Shown: positions 23,190 through 31,855, numbered from the stretch's first letter. The stretch: DNA of 35,740 bases from Streptomyces odonnellii (GCF_000981895.1 NZ_LATD01000354.1:1-35740), one strand, 5' to 3'. Notes: generated by a model from the letters alone, not told the origin. Program-made: numbers and translations.

Positions 23190-24002
23190 CTACTTGTCGG
23201 CGATGTGGTAGCGGTCGCCGTACACCGCCCAGTCGAGCGGGGGATCGAGGGCCAGATTGCCCTTGTCCAGGAAGACCCGCTGGGCCGTGTCGATCCGGCT
23301 GGTGTCGGAGTGGGACCGCTCGCCGCGCATCGCGGCGGCCCGCGCGTCCAGGAACGCGCCGAGATACGAGGTCTCGTCGCCCCCGCGGGCGGGCGATTCG
23401 GCGCGGCGCAGGGCGCGTTCGCGGATCGTACGGAAGCCGGCCGAGCCCTTGGCGTCGGCGTAGCCGTGCATCACATAGGCGTCGTAGTAGATGAACTGCC
23501 CCAGCGCGCCGAGACCGTCGGCCTTCGCCCGCGCGACGGCCGGAGCGAAATACATCCGGTCGCGCTCCGCGTCCTGGGCCCGCCGCATGGCCGGATCCCC
23601 GGCCGCCTTCCTCCAGGCGTCGGTGAAGGCGCGGCCGAGCCCCTTGTGGGACGCGCTGCCCTCGACCGCCCGCAGCGCCGGGAGGAAACGCTCGAGCGCG
23701 TTCCCGGGGCGGGCCTTCGCGTACCGCTGGACGACCAGGCGGAGATCGCCGCAGCCGGTGCAGAATCCGATGATTCCGGCGGTGTAGCCGCGGCCGTCGC
23801 CGATGTCCTCGATGTAGCCGTACTGGGCCCTCCAGTCCAGCGAGGAGTTCTCCGCGCTGGAAACGAGCCGCATCGCGATCTCCTTCTTCGCCGGATCGTC
23901 CAGCGCGGCCGGCGTCTGCGGGGTGCCGGCGCACGCGGTGCTGATGAGGCACATCGCCGGCACCAGCAGGACGCGTAGCAGTCCGCGGAGCGCGTGGATC
24001 AC
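23190..24002 (-). CDS. Chitosanase, glycoside hydrolase family 46 (second paralogue)
   Basis: A 270-residue GH46 enzyme with Glu51, Asp69 and Thr74 in the family spacing. The first 44 residues of the catalytic domain are almost identical to the neighbour's; the remainder is more divergent (I estimate under 60% identity). The export signal is short (LLRVLLVPAMCLISTACAG); Cys24 could be lipid-modified but the lipobox (STAC) is weak. GTG at 24002 is chosen with AAAGGG upstream. A leader hairpin (24023-24051, 10-bp arms) lies before the start. It ends 146 bp upstream of the other chitosanase, and no CsnR-like site is visible upstream, so its regulation may differ. Confidence 0.92.
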   Translation of the reverse strand: MIHALRGLLRVLLVPAMCLISTACAGTPQTPAALDDPAKKEIAMRLVSSAENSSLDWRAQYGYIEDIGDGRGYTAGIIGFCTGCGDLRLVVQRYAKARPGNALERFLPALRAVEGSASHKGLGRAFTDAWRKAAGDPAMRRAQDAERDRMYFAPAVARAKADGLGALGQFIYYDAYVMHGYADAKGSAGFRTIRERALRRAESPARGGDETSYLGAFLDARAAAMRGERSHSDTSRIDTAQRVFLDKGNLALDPPLDWAVYGDRYHIADK

Positions 24003-24022
24003 GTACCGGCCCTTTCCCCTGT

Positions 24023-24051
24023 GGTGCGCGCCGGTTCCCGTGGCGCGCACC
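24023..24051 (-). promoter_or_regulatory. Leader hairpin upstream of second chitosanase
   Basis: GGTGCGCGCC (24023-24032) and GGCGCGCACC (24042-24051) are perfect 10-bp arms with a 9-base loop, 20 bases upstream of the GTG start. It may be an operator or an mRNA structure, or the terminator of the convergent-side exporter gene. Confidence 0.55.
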
Positions 24052-24085
24052 GGCCGGATCCCGAGATTACGCGAGTGGTCCGAGA

Positions 24086-25627
24086 TCAACCCGTATGAGT
24101 GGTAGGGGTTCGCGGCTCGTTCGTACGTGGCTCACCTGTACGTGGCTTTCCCGTACCGGACTTGACGGCACGAGCCCTCTTCTTGCGGGGCTTTTCCGTA
24201 CGTGGCCCTTCTGTACGGAGGAGAGCCGCCGCGGTCAGCAGCGCCACCGCGGCCACGCCCGCCGCCGTACGGAACGCGAGCTGGTAGCCGCCGCTCAGGG
24301 CCGGGACCGCGTCGTCCCCCGCTCCGAGCAGCTCGCGGGTCCGGCCGGAGGCGAGAGCCGCGGTGACGGCCAGACCGAGCGCCCCGCCCACCACCTGGCC
24401 TGTGTTGAACAGGCCGGACGCCAGACCGCCGTCCTCGGGCCGCGCGTCCGCCATCGCCAGGCCCGTGAGCGGCGGCATGGCCAGCCCGAAGCCGGTCCCG
24501 AGCAGCAGCATCACGGGCAGTACGTCCGTCGCGTACGTACCGTCCGCGGGAGCCCGTCCGAGCACGGCCAGCCCGACGACGATCAGCGCGAGCCCGGACA
24601 GCAGCACTCGCCGGGGCCCGAACCGTACGGTCAGCCGTGCCGAGAAGCCGAGCATCAGCACCCCGATGACCAACGGCGCGGGCAGGAACGCGATGCCGGT
24701 CAGCAACTCGTCGAAGCCCAGCACCCGCTGGATGTAGAGCGCGCCCAGATACTGGAAGGTGAACATCCCGGCGACCATCAGAAGCTGGACGAGATTCGCG
24801 CCCGCCAGGGTCCGGGAGCGCAGCAGCCGTGGCCGCAGGAGCGGATCGGCCGCGTACACCTGCCGGGCGCCGAAGGCCGCGAGCAGCAGTACGGACAACG
24901 CCCCGAAACCGAGCGTCGGCGTGGACGCCCAGCCACGGTCCGCGGCCCTGACGATGGTGTGGACTCCGAGCATCAGCGCCGCGGTGACCAGGACCGCGCC
25001 CGCGTAGTCGGCTCCCTTGCCGAGGCCCTGGCCGCGGTCGTTCGCCAGGACGCGCAGGGCGGCGATCAGCGCGGCCACCCCGATCGGGAGATTGATCAGG
25101 AAGATCGAGTGCCAGCCGAGAGCAGAGGTGAGGGCGCCGCCGAGAAAGGTGCCGAGCGCCCCTCCCGCGGCCCCGACCGCGCTGAACACCGCGATCGCCC
25201 TGGCCCGGTCACGGCCCTCGGGGAACAGCGCCACCAGCATGCCCAGGACGACCGCCGAGGTCATCGCCCCGCCGATGCCCTGCACGAAGCGCGCGGCGAT
25301 CAGGGCGCCGGAGCTGGTGGAGACCCCGCAGAGCACCGAGGCCGCGGTGAAGACGGCGAGCCCCGACACGAACATCCGCCGCCGGCCGATGAGATCGCCC
25401 AGCCGGCCCGCCAGCAGCAGAAGCCCGGCGAAGGCGATGAGATAGGCGTTGACGACCCAGGCGAGACCGGCCGGGGAGAATCCGAGACCGGACTGGATGG
25501 CGGGCATCGCCACGGTCACGATACTGCCGTCGAGGACGGTCATCAGGGTCCCCGCGCACAGCACGGCCAGCGCTGTCCAGCGGGAGTGACGGGAGGGTGC
25601 GACGACCCCGTCCATGGCTTGGACCAT
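24086..25627 (-). CDS. MFS exporter, DHA2 (14-TM, EmrB/QacA-type)
   Basis: A 513-residue proton-driven multidrug exporter of the cytoplasmic membrane. Seen: TM1 with LMTVLDGSIVTVAMPAI (the D1-type motif of DHA2), motif A as LAGRLGDLIGRRRMF (about 75), motif C-like GAAGGALGTFLGGAL, and about fourteen hydrophobic segments. The cytoplasmic C-terminus is a Pro/Arg/Thr repeat tail (EKPRKKRARAV, then GKPRTGEPRTNEPRTP). The start is ATG at 25627 with GGAGG upstream; a second in-frame ATG at 25615 arises from an exact 12-bp duplication. It is divergent from an HxlR regulator, its probable repressor. The substrate is unknown. Confidence 0.93.
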   Translation of the reverse strand: MVQAMDGVVAPSRHSRWTALAVLCAGTLMTVLDGSIVTVAMPAIQSGLGFSPAGLAWVVNAYLIAFAGLLLLAGRLGDLIGRRRMFVSGLAVFTAASVLCGVSTSSGALIAARFVQGIGGAMTSAVVLGMLVALFPEGRDRARAIAVFSAVGAAGGALGTFLGGALTSALGWHSIFLINLPIGVAALIAALRVLANDRGQGLGKGADYAGAVLVTAALMLGVHTIVRAADRGWASTPTLGFGALSVLLLAAFGARQVYAADPLLRPRLLRSRTLAGANLVQLLMVAGMFTFQYLGALYIQRVLGFDELLTGIAFLPAPLVIGVLMLGFSARLTVRFGPRRVLLSGLALIVVGLAVLGRAPADGTYATDVLPVMLLLGTGFGLAMPPLTGLAMADARPEDGGLASGLFNTGQVVGGALGLAVTAALASGRTRELLGAGDDAVPALSGGYQLAFRTAAGVAAVALLTAAALLRTEGPRTEKPRKKRARAVKSGTGKPRTGEPRTNEPRTPTTHTG

Positions 25628-25636
25628 GGCTTGGAC
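25613..25636. repeat. Exact 12-bp duplication of the exporter start codon
   Basis: CATGGCTTGGAC occurs at 25613-25624 and again directly at 25625-25636. On the coding strand it duplicates the ATG, so the gene has two in-frame starts four codons apart; only the upstream one has GGAGG at normal spacing. Confidence 0.9.
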
Positions 25637-25647
25637 CTCCAAAGGTG

Positions 25648-25673
25648 CACGATATGTAACGGGGGTTATCGTG
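25648..25673. promoter_or_regulatory. Inverted repeat between exporter and HxlR regulator
   Basis: CACGATA (25648-25654) and TATCGTG (25667-25673) are perfect 7-bp arms around 12 bases that include TAAC...GTTA. It lies in the 81-bp divergent promoter region, a likely operator for the HxlR protein. Confidence 0.65.
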
Positions 25674-25708
25674 AGTGACCGTGGAGTCCGTCGTAAGGAG
25701 GCACTTCG

Positions 25709-26110
25709 ATGTCCCAGGGGAACACGCGGGTAACGTCGCAGGTCGTGCACGCGCAGGCGTGCCCCGTGCGGGAAGTTCTTGACAGGGTCGCCGGGAAATG
25801 GAGCGTCCTGATCCTGATCGCGGCCGCCCATGGGCCGATCCGGTTCACGGAGCTGGAGCGTTCCATCGAGGGGATCAGCCGGCGGATGCTCACGCTGACC
25901 CTGCGGAATCTGGAGCGCGACGGGCTGCTGATCCGTACGGCGCATCCCGCGGTCCCGCCCAAGGTCGAGTACGAACTGACGCCCGTCGCCCGCGAGTTGC
26001 ACGCCTCACTGCTCGGGCTGACGGACTGGGCGGAGCGCCACCGGGTGACGATCGCGCAGTCGCGGGCGGCGTACGACGAGGCGCACGGGCGGGGGCTGAA
26101 CGCGGACTGA
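25709..26110 (+). CDS. HxlR-family transcriptional regulator
   Basis: A 133-residue winged-helix regulator. Seen: the family cysteine and opening CPVREVLDRVAGKWSVLIL (about 18-36), RFTELERSIEGISRRML recognition region (about 45-61), the wing TAHPAVPPKVEYELT and a C-terminal dimer helix. Cys18 may sense redox or electrophiles, as in several HxlR proteins. Ribosome site AAGGAGG lies eight bases before ATG 25709. Divergent from the DHA2 exporter, it most likely represses that gene through the palindrome between them. Confidence 0.93.
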   Translation: MSQGNTRVTSQVVHAQACPVREVLDRVAGKWSVLILIAAAHGPIRFTELERSIEGISRRMLTLTLRNLERDGLLIRTAHPAVPPKVEYELTPVARELHASLLGLTDWAERHRVTIAQSRAAYDEAHGRGLNAD

Positions 26111-26167
26111 GGGCCTGGCCTGTGGACAGGACCGGGCGTTGTCGGACCCCCGTGGCACGATGCGGCC

Positions 26168-28288
26168 ATGGATCTCGTACAGGTATTCGCCGATCTGGAC
26201 GCCCAGCCCTGGGCGGACCTCCAGCACGCCTATGGCAGCGCGGCCGATGTGCCCGGGCTGCTCCGCGGGCTGGCGGGTGAGGACGAGGAAGAGGGGGCGG
26301 CGGCTCTGGACGAGCTGTACGGCAGCATCTTCCACCAGGGTTCGGTGTACGGCGCCACCGCGCGGGCCGTGCCGTATCTGGCGCGGCTGGCCGCGGCCGG
26401 GGTCCGGAGTCCGGACCTGCTGGTCCTGCTCGGCGGAATAGCCGAGGGTGAGCACGAGCGCGGCCCGAGCGAGTCCGAGCCCGGTCCCTGCCGGGCGGCG
26501 GTCATCGCCCAACTGCCCCTGATCCTGCCGTTCGTGGAGGACTGCGACGCGCGGCTGCGGCAGGCGGCGGTCTGGACGGCGGCCGGTACGGGAGAGGCGG
26601 GGGCGGTCCTTCCGGTGCTGCTGCGGCGGAGTGAGCGGGAGGAGGACGCTCTCGTACGGGCCGAACTGCTCTCCGGGATCGTGCTGCTCGACCCGGTGGG
26701 CTCGGCGCCCGGGGCGCTCGCGGCGCTCGACCCGGGGGAGCCGCCGGAGCTGAGGATCGCCGGGGTCCTCGCCTCTCTGGACGCCGGGCTGCCCTGGACG
26801 CCCGCACACCACGAGACGGCGCTGTCGCTGCTTCCGCTGGACGATCTGGTCGCCGACCGATTCGACCAGGACCGGACGGAGCCCCTCCAGTACATCGTCG
26901 GAGAGCTGTTGGAGCGCGACACGGCTGCGGACCGTGAGGCGGCGCTCTCCCTGCTCGACGCCGCTCTCCGCGCTCCCGACGCGGAGAGCAGGGCGGAGGC
27001 GCTGTGGGCCGCTGAGCAGGCATGCGATTTCTCGCGCAGCGCTCCGGCGCGGCTGGCGTCCGCGGTGATCGGCCTGCTGGACGACCCGTCGTCGGCGCGT
27101 ACGGCACTCCTCGTTCTGGACAAGCTGGGCCCGCACGCGGCCCCCGCGGCTCCGGCGCTGGCCGCCCTGGCCTCGGCCGGCGGCGATCTCGCGGACCGCG
27201 CGCTCAGCTCCCTCGTCCGGGTGGACCCGGAGCGGGCGGCCCCGCTGCTCGCGCGGGATCTGCCCGGGCGCCCCGGCGCCCTCGGTGCGGCGGTCGGCTT
27301 CCCGGGCGGGCAGGACGCCCCGCCGTTCCCGTACCACCCGGAGCTCCTGACCGCCGTTCGCGCCCGGCTGGCCGACCCGGAACTCCAGGGGAACGAGCCG
27401 ATCCATCTGACCCGGCTGCTCACGCACTGGGGCGAGCGTGCCGCGCCCGCCTTCCCCGAACTCGTCGCGGCACTGCGCCGGTTCCCCCTCGTCGTACCGC
27501 GCGCCCTGGCGGCGGCTGATCCTGGCAGGGCCGTTGAACCACTGCGTGAGGCGGCCGTGTCGGGGCCGGAAGAGGGCCGGTTCGCGGCGGCGCGGGCACT
27601 GCACGGACTCACCGATGAGAGCGGGCCGCTGCTGACGGCGCTCGCCGCCGAACTGGCAGGCGGCGACCTCTACCGGATACGGGAGGCCGTCGGCGCAGCC
27701 GATGCGCTGGGCGAGGACGCGACCGTACTGCTTCCGGTGCTCCGGGCGGCCCTCGCCGGGGAGGACGGCCGCCGGACGACCCCGCGTATGGACACCGATG
27801 TGGAGACGGCCCTCGCGCTGTGGCGGCTGACCGGTGATCCGGACGATGCCGTGCCGGTGATCGCGGGCGTACTGGCGGACGCGGACAACGAATGGGCGCG
27901 CTGGACGGCGATACGGGCCGCACGGGCCGCCGCCCGACTCGGCCCGGCGGCAGCCGCGCTGGTCCCGGCGCTGGAGCACCATCTGACCGATCTCCATCGC
28001 GCGCCGTCGGTGGCCCTGGCCCTGCTCGCCGTGGCCCCTTCCACCCAGGACCCCGCCGATCTGGCCGCGACACTGCTCACCGCGGCCGAACGGAACGCCG
28101 ATCCTCAAGGGGCCCTGGACGCGCTCACGGCCCTGGGCCCGGAGGCCCTGACCCCGGACCACCGCACCCGTTTGAGGGACCTGGCGGAGCGGGACCGCAG
28201 AGTCTGGGCCACAGGCGACACGAGAAGCCTCGTCGCGGCGGACGCCCACTTCCAGCAGCAGGCGCGCGCTTTGCTGGGCACGTCCTGA
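26168..28288 (+). CDS. HEAT-like repeat protein
   Basis: A 706-residue Ala/Leu-rich protein made of repeated helical pairs (for example DARLRQAAVWTAAGTGEAGA, then DALVRAELLSGIVLLDP, RAEALWAAEQACDFS, and ARWTAIRAARAAARLGP). Such solenoids act as protein-binding scaffolds. The N-terminal 100 residues (WADLQHAYGSAADVPGLLRG and SIFHQGSVYGATARAVPYLA) are a recognisable unit found in many Streptomyces HEAT proteins. No catalytic motif, signal or membrane segment is seen. No ribosome site precedes ATG 26168, while TTGTCG (26138) and CACGAT (26156) suggest a promoter so close that the mRNA may be leaderless. Function and partner are unknown. Confidence 0.85.
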   Translation: MDLVQVFADLDAQPWADLQHAYGSAADVPGLLRGLAGEDEEEGAAALDELYGSIFHQGSVYGATARAVPYLARLAAAGVRSPDLLVLLGGIAEGEHERGPSESEPGPCRAAVIAQLPLILPFVEDCDARLRQAAVWTAAGTGEAGAVLPVLLRRSEREEDALVRAELLSGIVLLDPVGSAPGALAALDPGEPPELRIAGVLASLDAGLPWTPAHHETALSLLPLDDLVADRFDQDRTEPLQYIVGELLERDTAADREAALSLLDAALRAPDAESRAEALWAAEQACDFSRSAPARLASAVIGLLDDPSSARTALLVLDKLGPHAAPAAPALAALASAGGDLADRALSSLVRVDPERAAPLLARDLPGRPGALGAAVGFPGGQDAPPFPYHPELLTAVRARLADPELQGNEPIHLTRLLTHWGERAAPAFPELVAALRRFPLVVPRALAAADPGRAVEPLREAAVSGPEEGRFAAARALHGLTDESGPLLTALAAELAGGDLYRIREAVGAADALGEDATVLLPVLRAALAGEDGRRTTPRMDTDVETALALWRLTGDPDDAVPVIAGVLADADNEWARWTAIRAARAAARLGPAAAALVPALEHHLTDLHRAPSVALALLAVAPSTQDPADLAATLLTAAERNADPQGALDALTALGPEALTPDHRTRLRDLAERDRRVWATGDTRSLVAADAHFQQQARALLGTS

Positions 28289-28362
28289 CGCAGGGGCGCT
28301 GCCGGCGACGGGCCTGACGCTCTTCGCGTGCGGCCGGTGCGGCGGCTTCGCCCGCCGGGCCG

Positions 28363-28443
28363 TGTCCTCAAGCGCCGGACGGGCTGTTGTGCTGTGTCCT
28401 CAAGCGCCGGACGGGCTGGGTCGCCCGTCCGGCGCTTGAGGAC
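28363..28443. repeat. Palindromic intergenic repeat (two direct copies plus one inverted)
   Basis: TGTCCTCAAGCGCCGGACGG-type copies at 28363-28386 and 28395-28418, period 32, followed by the exact inverse at 28423-28443. The second copy and the inverse form a perfect 21-bp stem with a 6-base loop (28396-28443), between convergent genes. Repeats of this wording are scattered between genes in many Streptomyces genomes, where they resemble REP elements and may end transcription. Confidence 0.88.
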
Positions 28444-28546
28444 GAACCCGCAAGGCGGGCAGGTCCGGGCGCGGTCGACCGTAAGGCCCCCCGGCCTCCG
28501 GGCGTGCTGCCCGGACCTGCCCCGGTTCACTCGGTGCGGTCCGGTG

Positions 28547-29170
28547 TCAGGCCGGGCGCCAGCCCGGGTCGCGGCCGCTGAGGCCGATGACGCGGTCCAG
28601 CAGCGGCGCGTCCGCCGGCAGCACGACCGGCGGCCCGAACGGACCCTCCGGAGCCGGTTCCGAGCCGGCCGCCTCCGCCGCCGGCGCCAGCATCCCGTAC
28701 GACACCTGGAGGCTCGCCTCGTCGGGGGCGTACTCCTGGCCCGTGCTGCGCGCCAGGTCCCAGCCGTGGATCAGGACCTCGTTCAGTGCCACCGCCGCGG
28801 TGACCTCCCCCGGCAGATCGACCCCGCCGACCCGGGTCGCACCCTGCCATGCCTCCGGCGCCCGCCAGGCCGCCGCGAGTTCGTCGAGCTGCCTCGGCAG
28901 CAGCTCACGCCAGTTGTCGACGAGTACGGGCAGCGCGGCGCCCGGCGGCGTGTCCGTCGTCGGACCCAGCTCCTTCCGTGCCGCGTCCCGGAACGCCACC
29001 GTCAGCCCGACGAGATGCCCGAGCACCTCCCGCACCGTGTACGCGGGACACGGCGTCGGCCCCGCCAGATGCTCATCGCGAATCCCGTCCACCACCCCGG
29101 CCACCCGCAGGCACGCGGGACCGAGATCGAAAAGATCAACCTTCGTGTTCATGTTCGTGTTCGTGTTCAT
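28547..29170 (-). CDS. TIGR03086/maleylpyruvate isomerase-like metal-binding protein
   Basis: A 207-residue DinB-fold protein of the actinobacterial mycothiol-dependent group. Seen: the metal-ligand region TVREVLGHLVGL (His52), a second EVLIHGWDLA histidine near 136, and the C-terminal LDRVIGLSGRDPGW, typical of TIGR03086 proteins. Catalysis by thiol transfer or isomerisation is suspected for the family but not established. The start region is a 5-unit hexamer repeat giving MNTNTNMNT, with possible starts at 29170 and 29152; neither has a clear ribosome site. Convergent with the HEAT gene. Confidence 0.85.
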   Translation of the reverse strand: MNTNTNMNTKVDLFDLGPACLRVAGVVDGIRDEHLAGPTPCPAYTVREVLGHLVGLTVAFRDAARKELGPTTDTPPGAALPVLVDNWRELLPRQLDELAAAWRAPEAWQGATRVGGVDLPGEVTAAVALNEVLIHGWDLARSTGQEYAPDEASLQVSYGMLAPAAEAAGSEPAPEGPFGPPVVLPADAPLLDRVIGLSGRDPGWRPA

Positions 29171-29171
29171 G
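29142..29171 (-). repeat. Hexamer repeat at the start codon
   Basis: Five units of TTCGTG/TTCATG on the plus strand, read as Met-Asn/Thr-Asn on the minus strand. A change in unit number would add or remove start codons without a frameshift. Confidence 0.9.
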
Positions 29172-29420
29172 AAAGGGCAGACCCGCCCCGCCGCCAGAAC
29201 TCATCGGCCCAAGCGCACCCGCAGTCGCGTCGAAGCGCATGCGAAGGCCACTCGAAGCGCGCTCCAGGACGTCAGGAGCCCAGGTATGAGACGGCTGTCT
29301 CGAAGAGTGGGCGATTATGGCTGGAAATGATCCCTCGCATGTACGATCCACTCGTTCCAGACCCGACAGCGACAACACGCGCCGGATCGAACCTTTGACG
29401 TAGACCGGAGCGAGTCACGC
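29172..29420. other. Divergent spacer, no gene seen
   Basis: About 250 bp containing the promoters of the TIGR03086 and DUF1684 genes. CTGGAA (29321) and TTCCAG (29355) form distant inverted arms. No gene-like frame. Confidence 0.45.
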
Positions 29421-30191
29421 ATGTCCGTACAAACCCGCGCTTCTTCCTCGGCCATAGCCGTCGCGCAGTCCGGCTTCGACGCCTGGCGGGCCTCCCGGCA
29501 GGCGGCCGTCACGGGTCCGCTCGGGAATCTGGCACTGGTCGAGACCCGTTGGCTGCCGCAGGGGACCGACGTTGAGGAGGCCAGGGCCGCGGAGGAGAAA
29601 CGTCTCGACGCGGACGCGGACGGCGAAGAGGACGGGGCCGGAGGCCATGTGACCGTCACCACGCTGCGGCGGACCAATATCCACACGGGCGAGCCCGAGC
29701 ACGCCCTGCGCCTCTGGGACGCAGATGCCCCGGCGATCCAGCACTTCTCGTCCATCGACACCTACCCTTTTCGGCCGGACTGGGTGGTCGAGGCCGCCTT
29801 CGCCCCCGTCGCCACCGACCGCCGCGTTCCGTTCGAGCACATCAGGGACAGCGGAGGCAGCCGGGAACTGGTCGTTCCCGGTGACATCCACGTCACACTG
29901 GACGGCGTGGACTACACGCTGTCGGCCTTCGACGACGACGGAACGCTTCTCCTGGTCTTCGGCGATCCGACCAATGGCGCCGACACCTATGGCGCGGGCC
30001 GGTTCCTGTTCGTCCCGCGTGAGGGGGAGAGCGAAACGGTGATACTCGACTTCAACCGCGCCTTCGTGCCGCCGTGCGGATTCTCCGCTCAGTACAACTG
30101 TCCATTGCCGCCCCGGCAGAACCGGTTGCACCTGCCCGTCCACGCGGGCGAGAAGGTCCCGGTCTTCCGCGGCGGCTACTCGCTGAGCTGA
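29421..30191 (+). CDS. DUF1684 domain-containing protein
   Basis: A 256-residue soluble protein. The DUF1684 signature is clear: TYPFRPDWVVEAAF (about 112), GRFLFVP and the strongly conserved C-terminal block DFNRAFVPPCGFSAQYNCPLPP then NRLHLPVHAGEK. Here it forms a beta-rich fold of unknown role; the conserved acidic, cysteine and asparagine residues of the signature suggest a binding or catalytic site but no reaction is known. ATG at 29421 follows GGAG by about ten bases. It precedes the ABC importer operon by 77 bp and may be transcribed with it. Confidence 0.9.
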   Translation: MSVQTRASSSAIAVAQSGFDAWRASRQAAVTGPLGNLALVETRWLPQGTDVEEARAAEEKRLDADADGEEDGAGGHVTVTTLRRTNIHTGEPEHALRLWDADAPAIQHFSSIDTYPFRPDWVVEAAFAPVATDRRVPFEHIRDSGGSRELVVPGDIHVTLDGVDYTLSAFDDDGTLLLVFGDPTNGADTYGAGRFLFVPREGESETVILDFNRAFVPPCGFSAQYNCPLPPRQNRLHLPVHAGEKVPVFRGGYSLS

Positions 30192-30268
30192 GCCAAACCC
30201 ACCACGGCACCACAGCCGGAGCTGCCCCTTCCCGGGCCCCGTCCGGCCGCTGATCAGGAGTAGAAGAG

Positions 30269-31846
30269 ATGAGAAAGTCCGCACCGCTCCCCGCGCCGCT
30301 CCGCGCGGCGTCGTCCTCGCCGCTGCCCGGACCGCTGTCCAGGCCGCTGCTCGGCGGCGCCCTCGCGGTCACCCTGGCCCTGGCCCTCACCGCCTGCGGC
30401 TCCGGGAACGACAACAAGAGCACCACGCCCTCCGGCTCGTACGACAAGAACGCGACCATCGGCATCGGCTCGCTCTACGAACCGCAGAATCTGGACAACA
30501 CCGGAGGCGGCGGCCAGGGCGTCACCGAGGCGCTCAACGGCAATGTCTACGAGGGCCTGTTCAGGCTCACCGACAGCGGCAAGGTCGAGAAGCAGCTCGC
30601 CGAGGACTACACCGTGAGCCCGGACGGACTCACGTACACGTTCAAGCTCCGCGACGGCGTGACCTTCCACTCGGGCAAGAAACTCACCTCCGCGGATGTG
30701 AAGTACAGCATCGAGAAGGTGACCGCCGAGAACTCCCAGTCGGCGCGCAAGAGCAGCTTCGACATGATCAAGTCGATCGCCACCCCGGACCCGGCGACCG
30801 TCGCGGTGACCCTGTCGTCCAAGTCGATCTCGTTCGTCTACAACCTCAGCTATGTGTGGGTCGTCAACTCCGAGGCCAAGGATCTCAAGACCACGGAGGA
30901 CGGCACGGGACCGTACAAGCTGGACAAGTGGACCCGGGGCTCCGCGCTCAGCCTCGACCGCTTCCCCGGCTACTGGGGGACGCCCGCGACCAACGCGAAG
31001 GTCGTCTTCCACTACTACAAGGACGCGACCGCCCTCAACAACGCGCTCCTCACCAACGCCGTGGACGTGGTGACCAGCGAGCAGAGCCCGGACGCCCTCG
31101 ACCAGTTCGCGAGCAACCCGGCCTACAAGGTCAACGACGGGAAGTCGACCACCAAGCTGCTGCTGGCCTTCAACGACAAGGTCAAGCCCTTCGACAATGT
31201 GAAGGTGCGCAAGGCCGTCAGCTCGGCGATCGACAACAAGAAGCTGCTCCAGTCGGTCTGGGGCGACCACGGCACGCTGATCGGCTCCATGGTCCCGCCG
31301 ACCGACCCGTGGTACGAGGACCTCACCAAGATCAATCCGTACGACGTGACGCTGGCCAAGAAGCAGCTCGCGGAGGCCGGTTACGCCAAGGGCTTCGACT
31401 TCACCCTCGACACCCCGAACTACGACCCGCACCCGACCGCGGCCACCTTCATCAAGTCGGAACTGGCCAAGGTCGGCATCAACGTCAAGATCAACATCAT
31501 CACGCCGGACGAGTGGTACACCAAGGTCTACAAGAACCACGACTTCGGCGCGACGCTCCAGGAGCATGTCAACGACCGGGACATCGTCTGGTACGGGGAC
31601 CCGGACTTCTACTGGGGTTACGACAACAAGCAGGTCACCGAGTGGGTGAAGCAGGCCGAGCAGTCGGACACGACCGATGAGCAGACGGCGCTGCTGAAGA
31701 AGGTCAACAACCAGATCGCGGAGGACGCGGCCAGCGACTGGCTGTATCTGTACCCGCAGATCGTGGTGGCGTCGACCAAGCTGTCGGGCTACCCGCTCAA
31801 CGGGCTCAACTCGCAGTTCTACGCTTACGCCATCAAGAAGAGCTGA
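30269..31846 (+). CDS. ABC importer substrate-binding lipoprotein (SBP family 5)
   Basis: A 525-residue lipoprotein that captures a peptide, nickel or opine-like ligand outside the membrane. The lipobox LTAC puts the lipid on Cys43. Family 5 features: NVYEGLFRLTDSGKVEKQLAEDY-type N-terminus, LRDGVTFHSGKKLTSADVKYS, GTGPYKLDKWTRGSALSL and the mid-domain KVRKAVSSAIDNKKLLQSVWGDHG. The start is ATG at 30269 with AGGAG about nine bases upstream. First gene of the importer; a large hairpin separates it from the permeases. Ligand specificity cannot be read from sequence; the neighbours make a ureide or peptide plausible. Confidence 0.93.
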   Translation: MRKSAPLPAPLRAASSSPLPGPLSRPLLGGALAVTLALALTACGSGNDNKSTTPSGSYDKNATIGIGSLYEPQNLDNTGGGGQGVTEALNGNVYEGLFRLTDSGKVEKQLAEDYTVSPDGLTYTFKLRDGVTFHSGKKLTSADVKYSIEKVTAENSQSARKSSFDMIKSIATPDPATVAVTLSSKSISFVYNLSYVWVVNSEAKDLKTTEDGTGPYKLDKWTRGSALSLDRFPGYWGTPATNAKVVFHYYKDATALNNALLTNAVDVVTSEQSPDALDQFASNPAYKVNDGKSTTKLLLAFNDKVKPFDNVKVRKAVSSAIDNKKLLQSVWGDHGTLIGSMVPPTDPWYEDLTKINPYDVTLAKKQLAEAGYAKGFDFTLDTPNYDPHPTAATFIKSELAKVGINVKINIITPDEWYTKVYKNHDFGATLQEHVNDRDIVWYGDPDFYWGYDNKQVTEWVKQAEQSDTTDEQTALLKKVNNQIAEDAASDWLYLYPQIVVASTKLSGYPLNGLNSQFYAYAIKKS

Positions 31847-31855
31847 TGTCCTCCT

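Noticed and set aside
23190..24002. Firm lipoprotein call for the second chitosanase
   Set aside because: The STAC sequence deviates from the lipobox at position -3; left as a possibility.
26006..28249. 747-codon frame antisense to the HEAT gene
   Set aside because: Composition follows GC third-position bias on the other strand; no family signature, no start signals.
28363..28443. CRISPR array
   Set aside because: Only two direct copies with an 8-bp gap and an inverted copy; no spacers and no cas genes.
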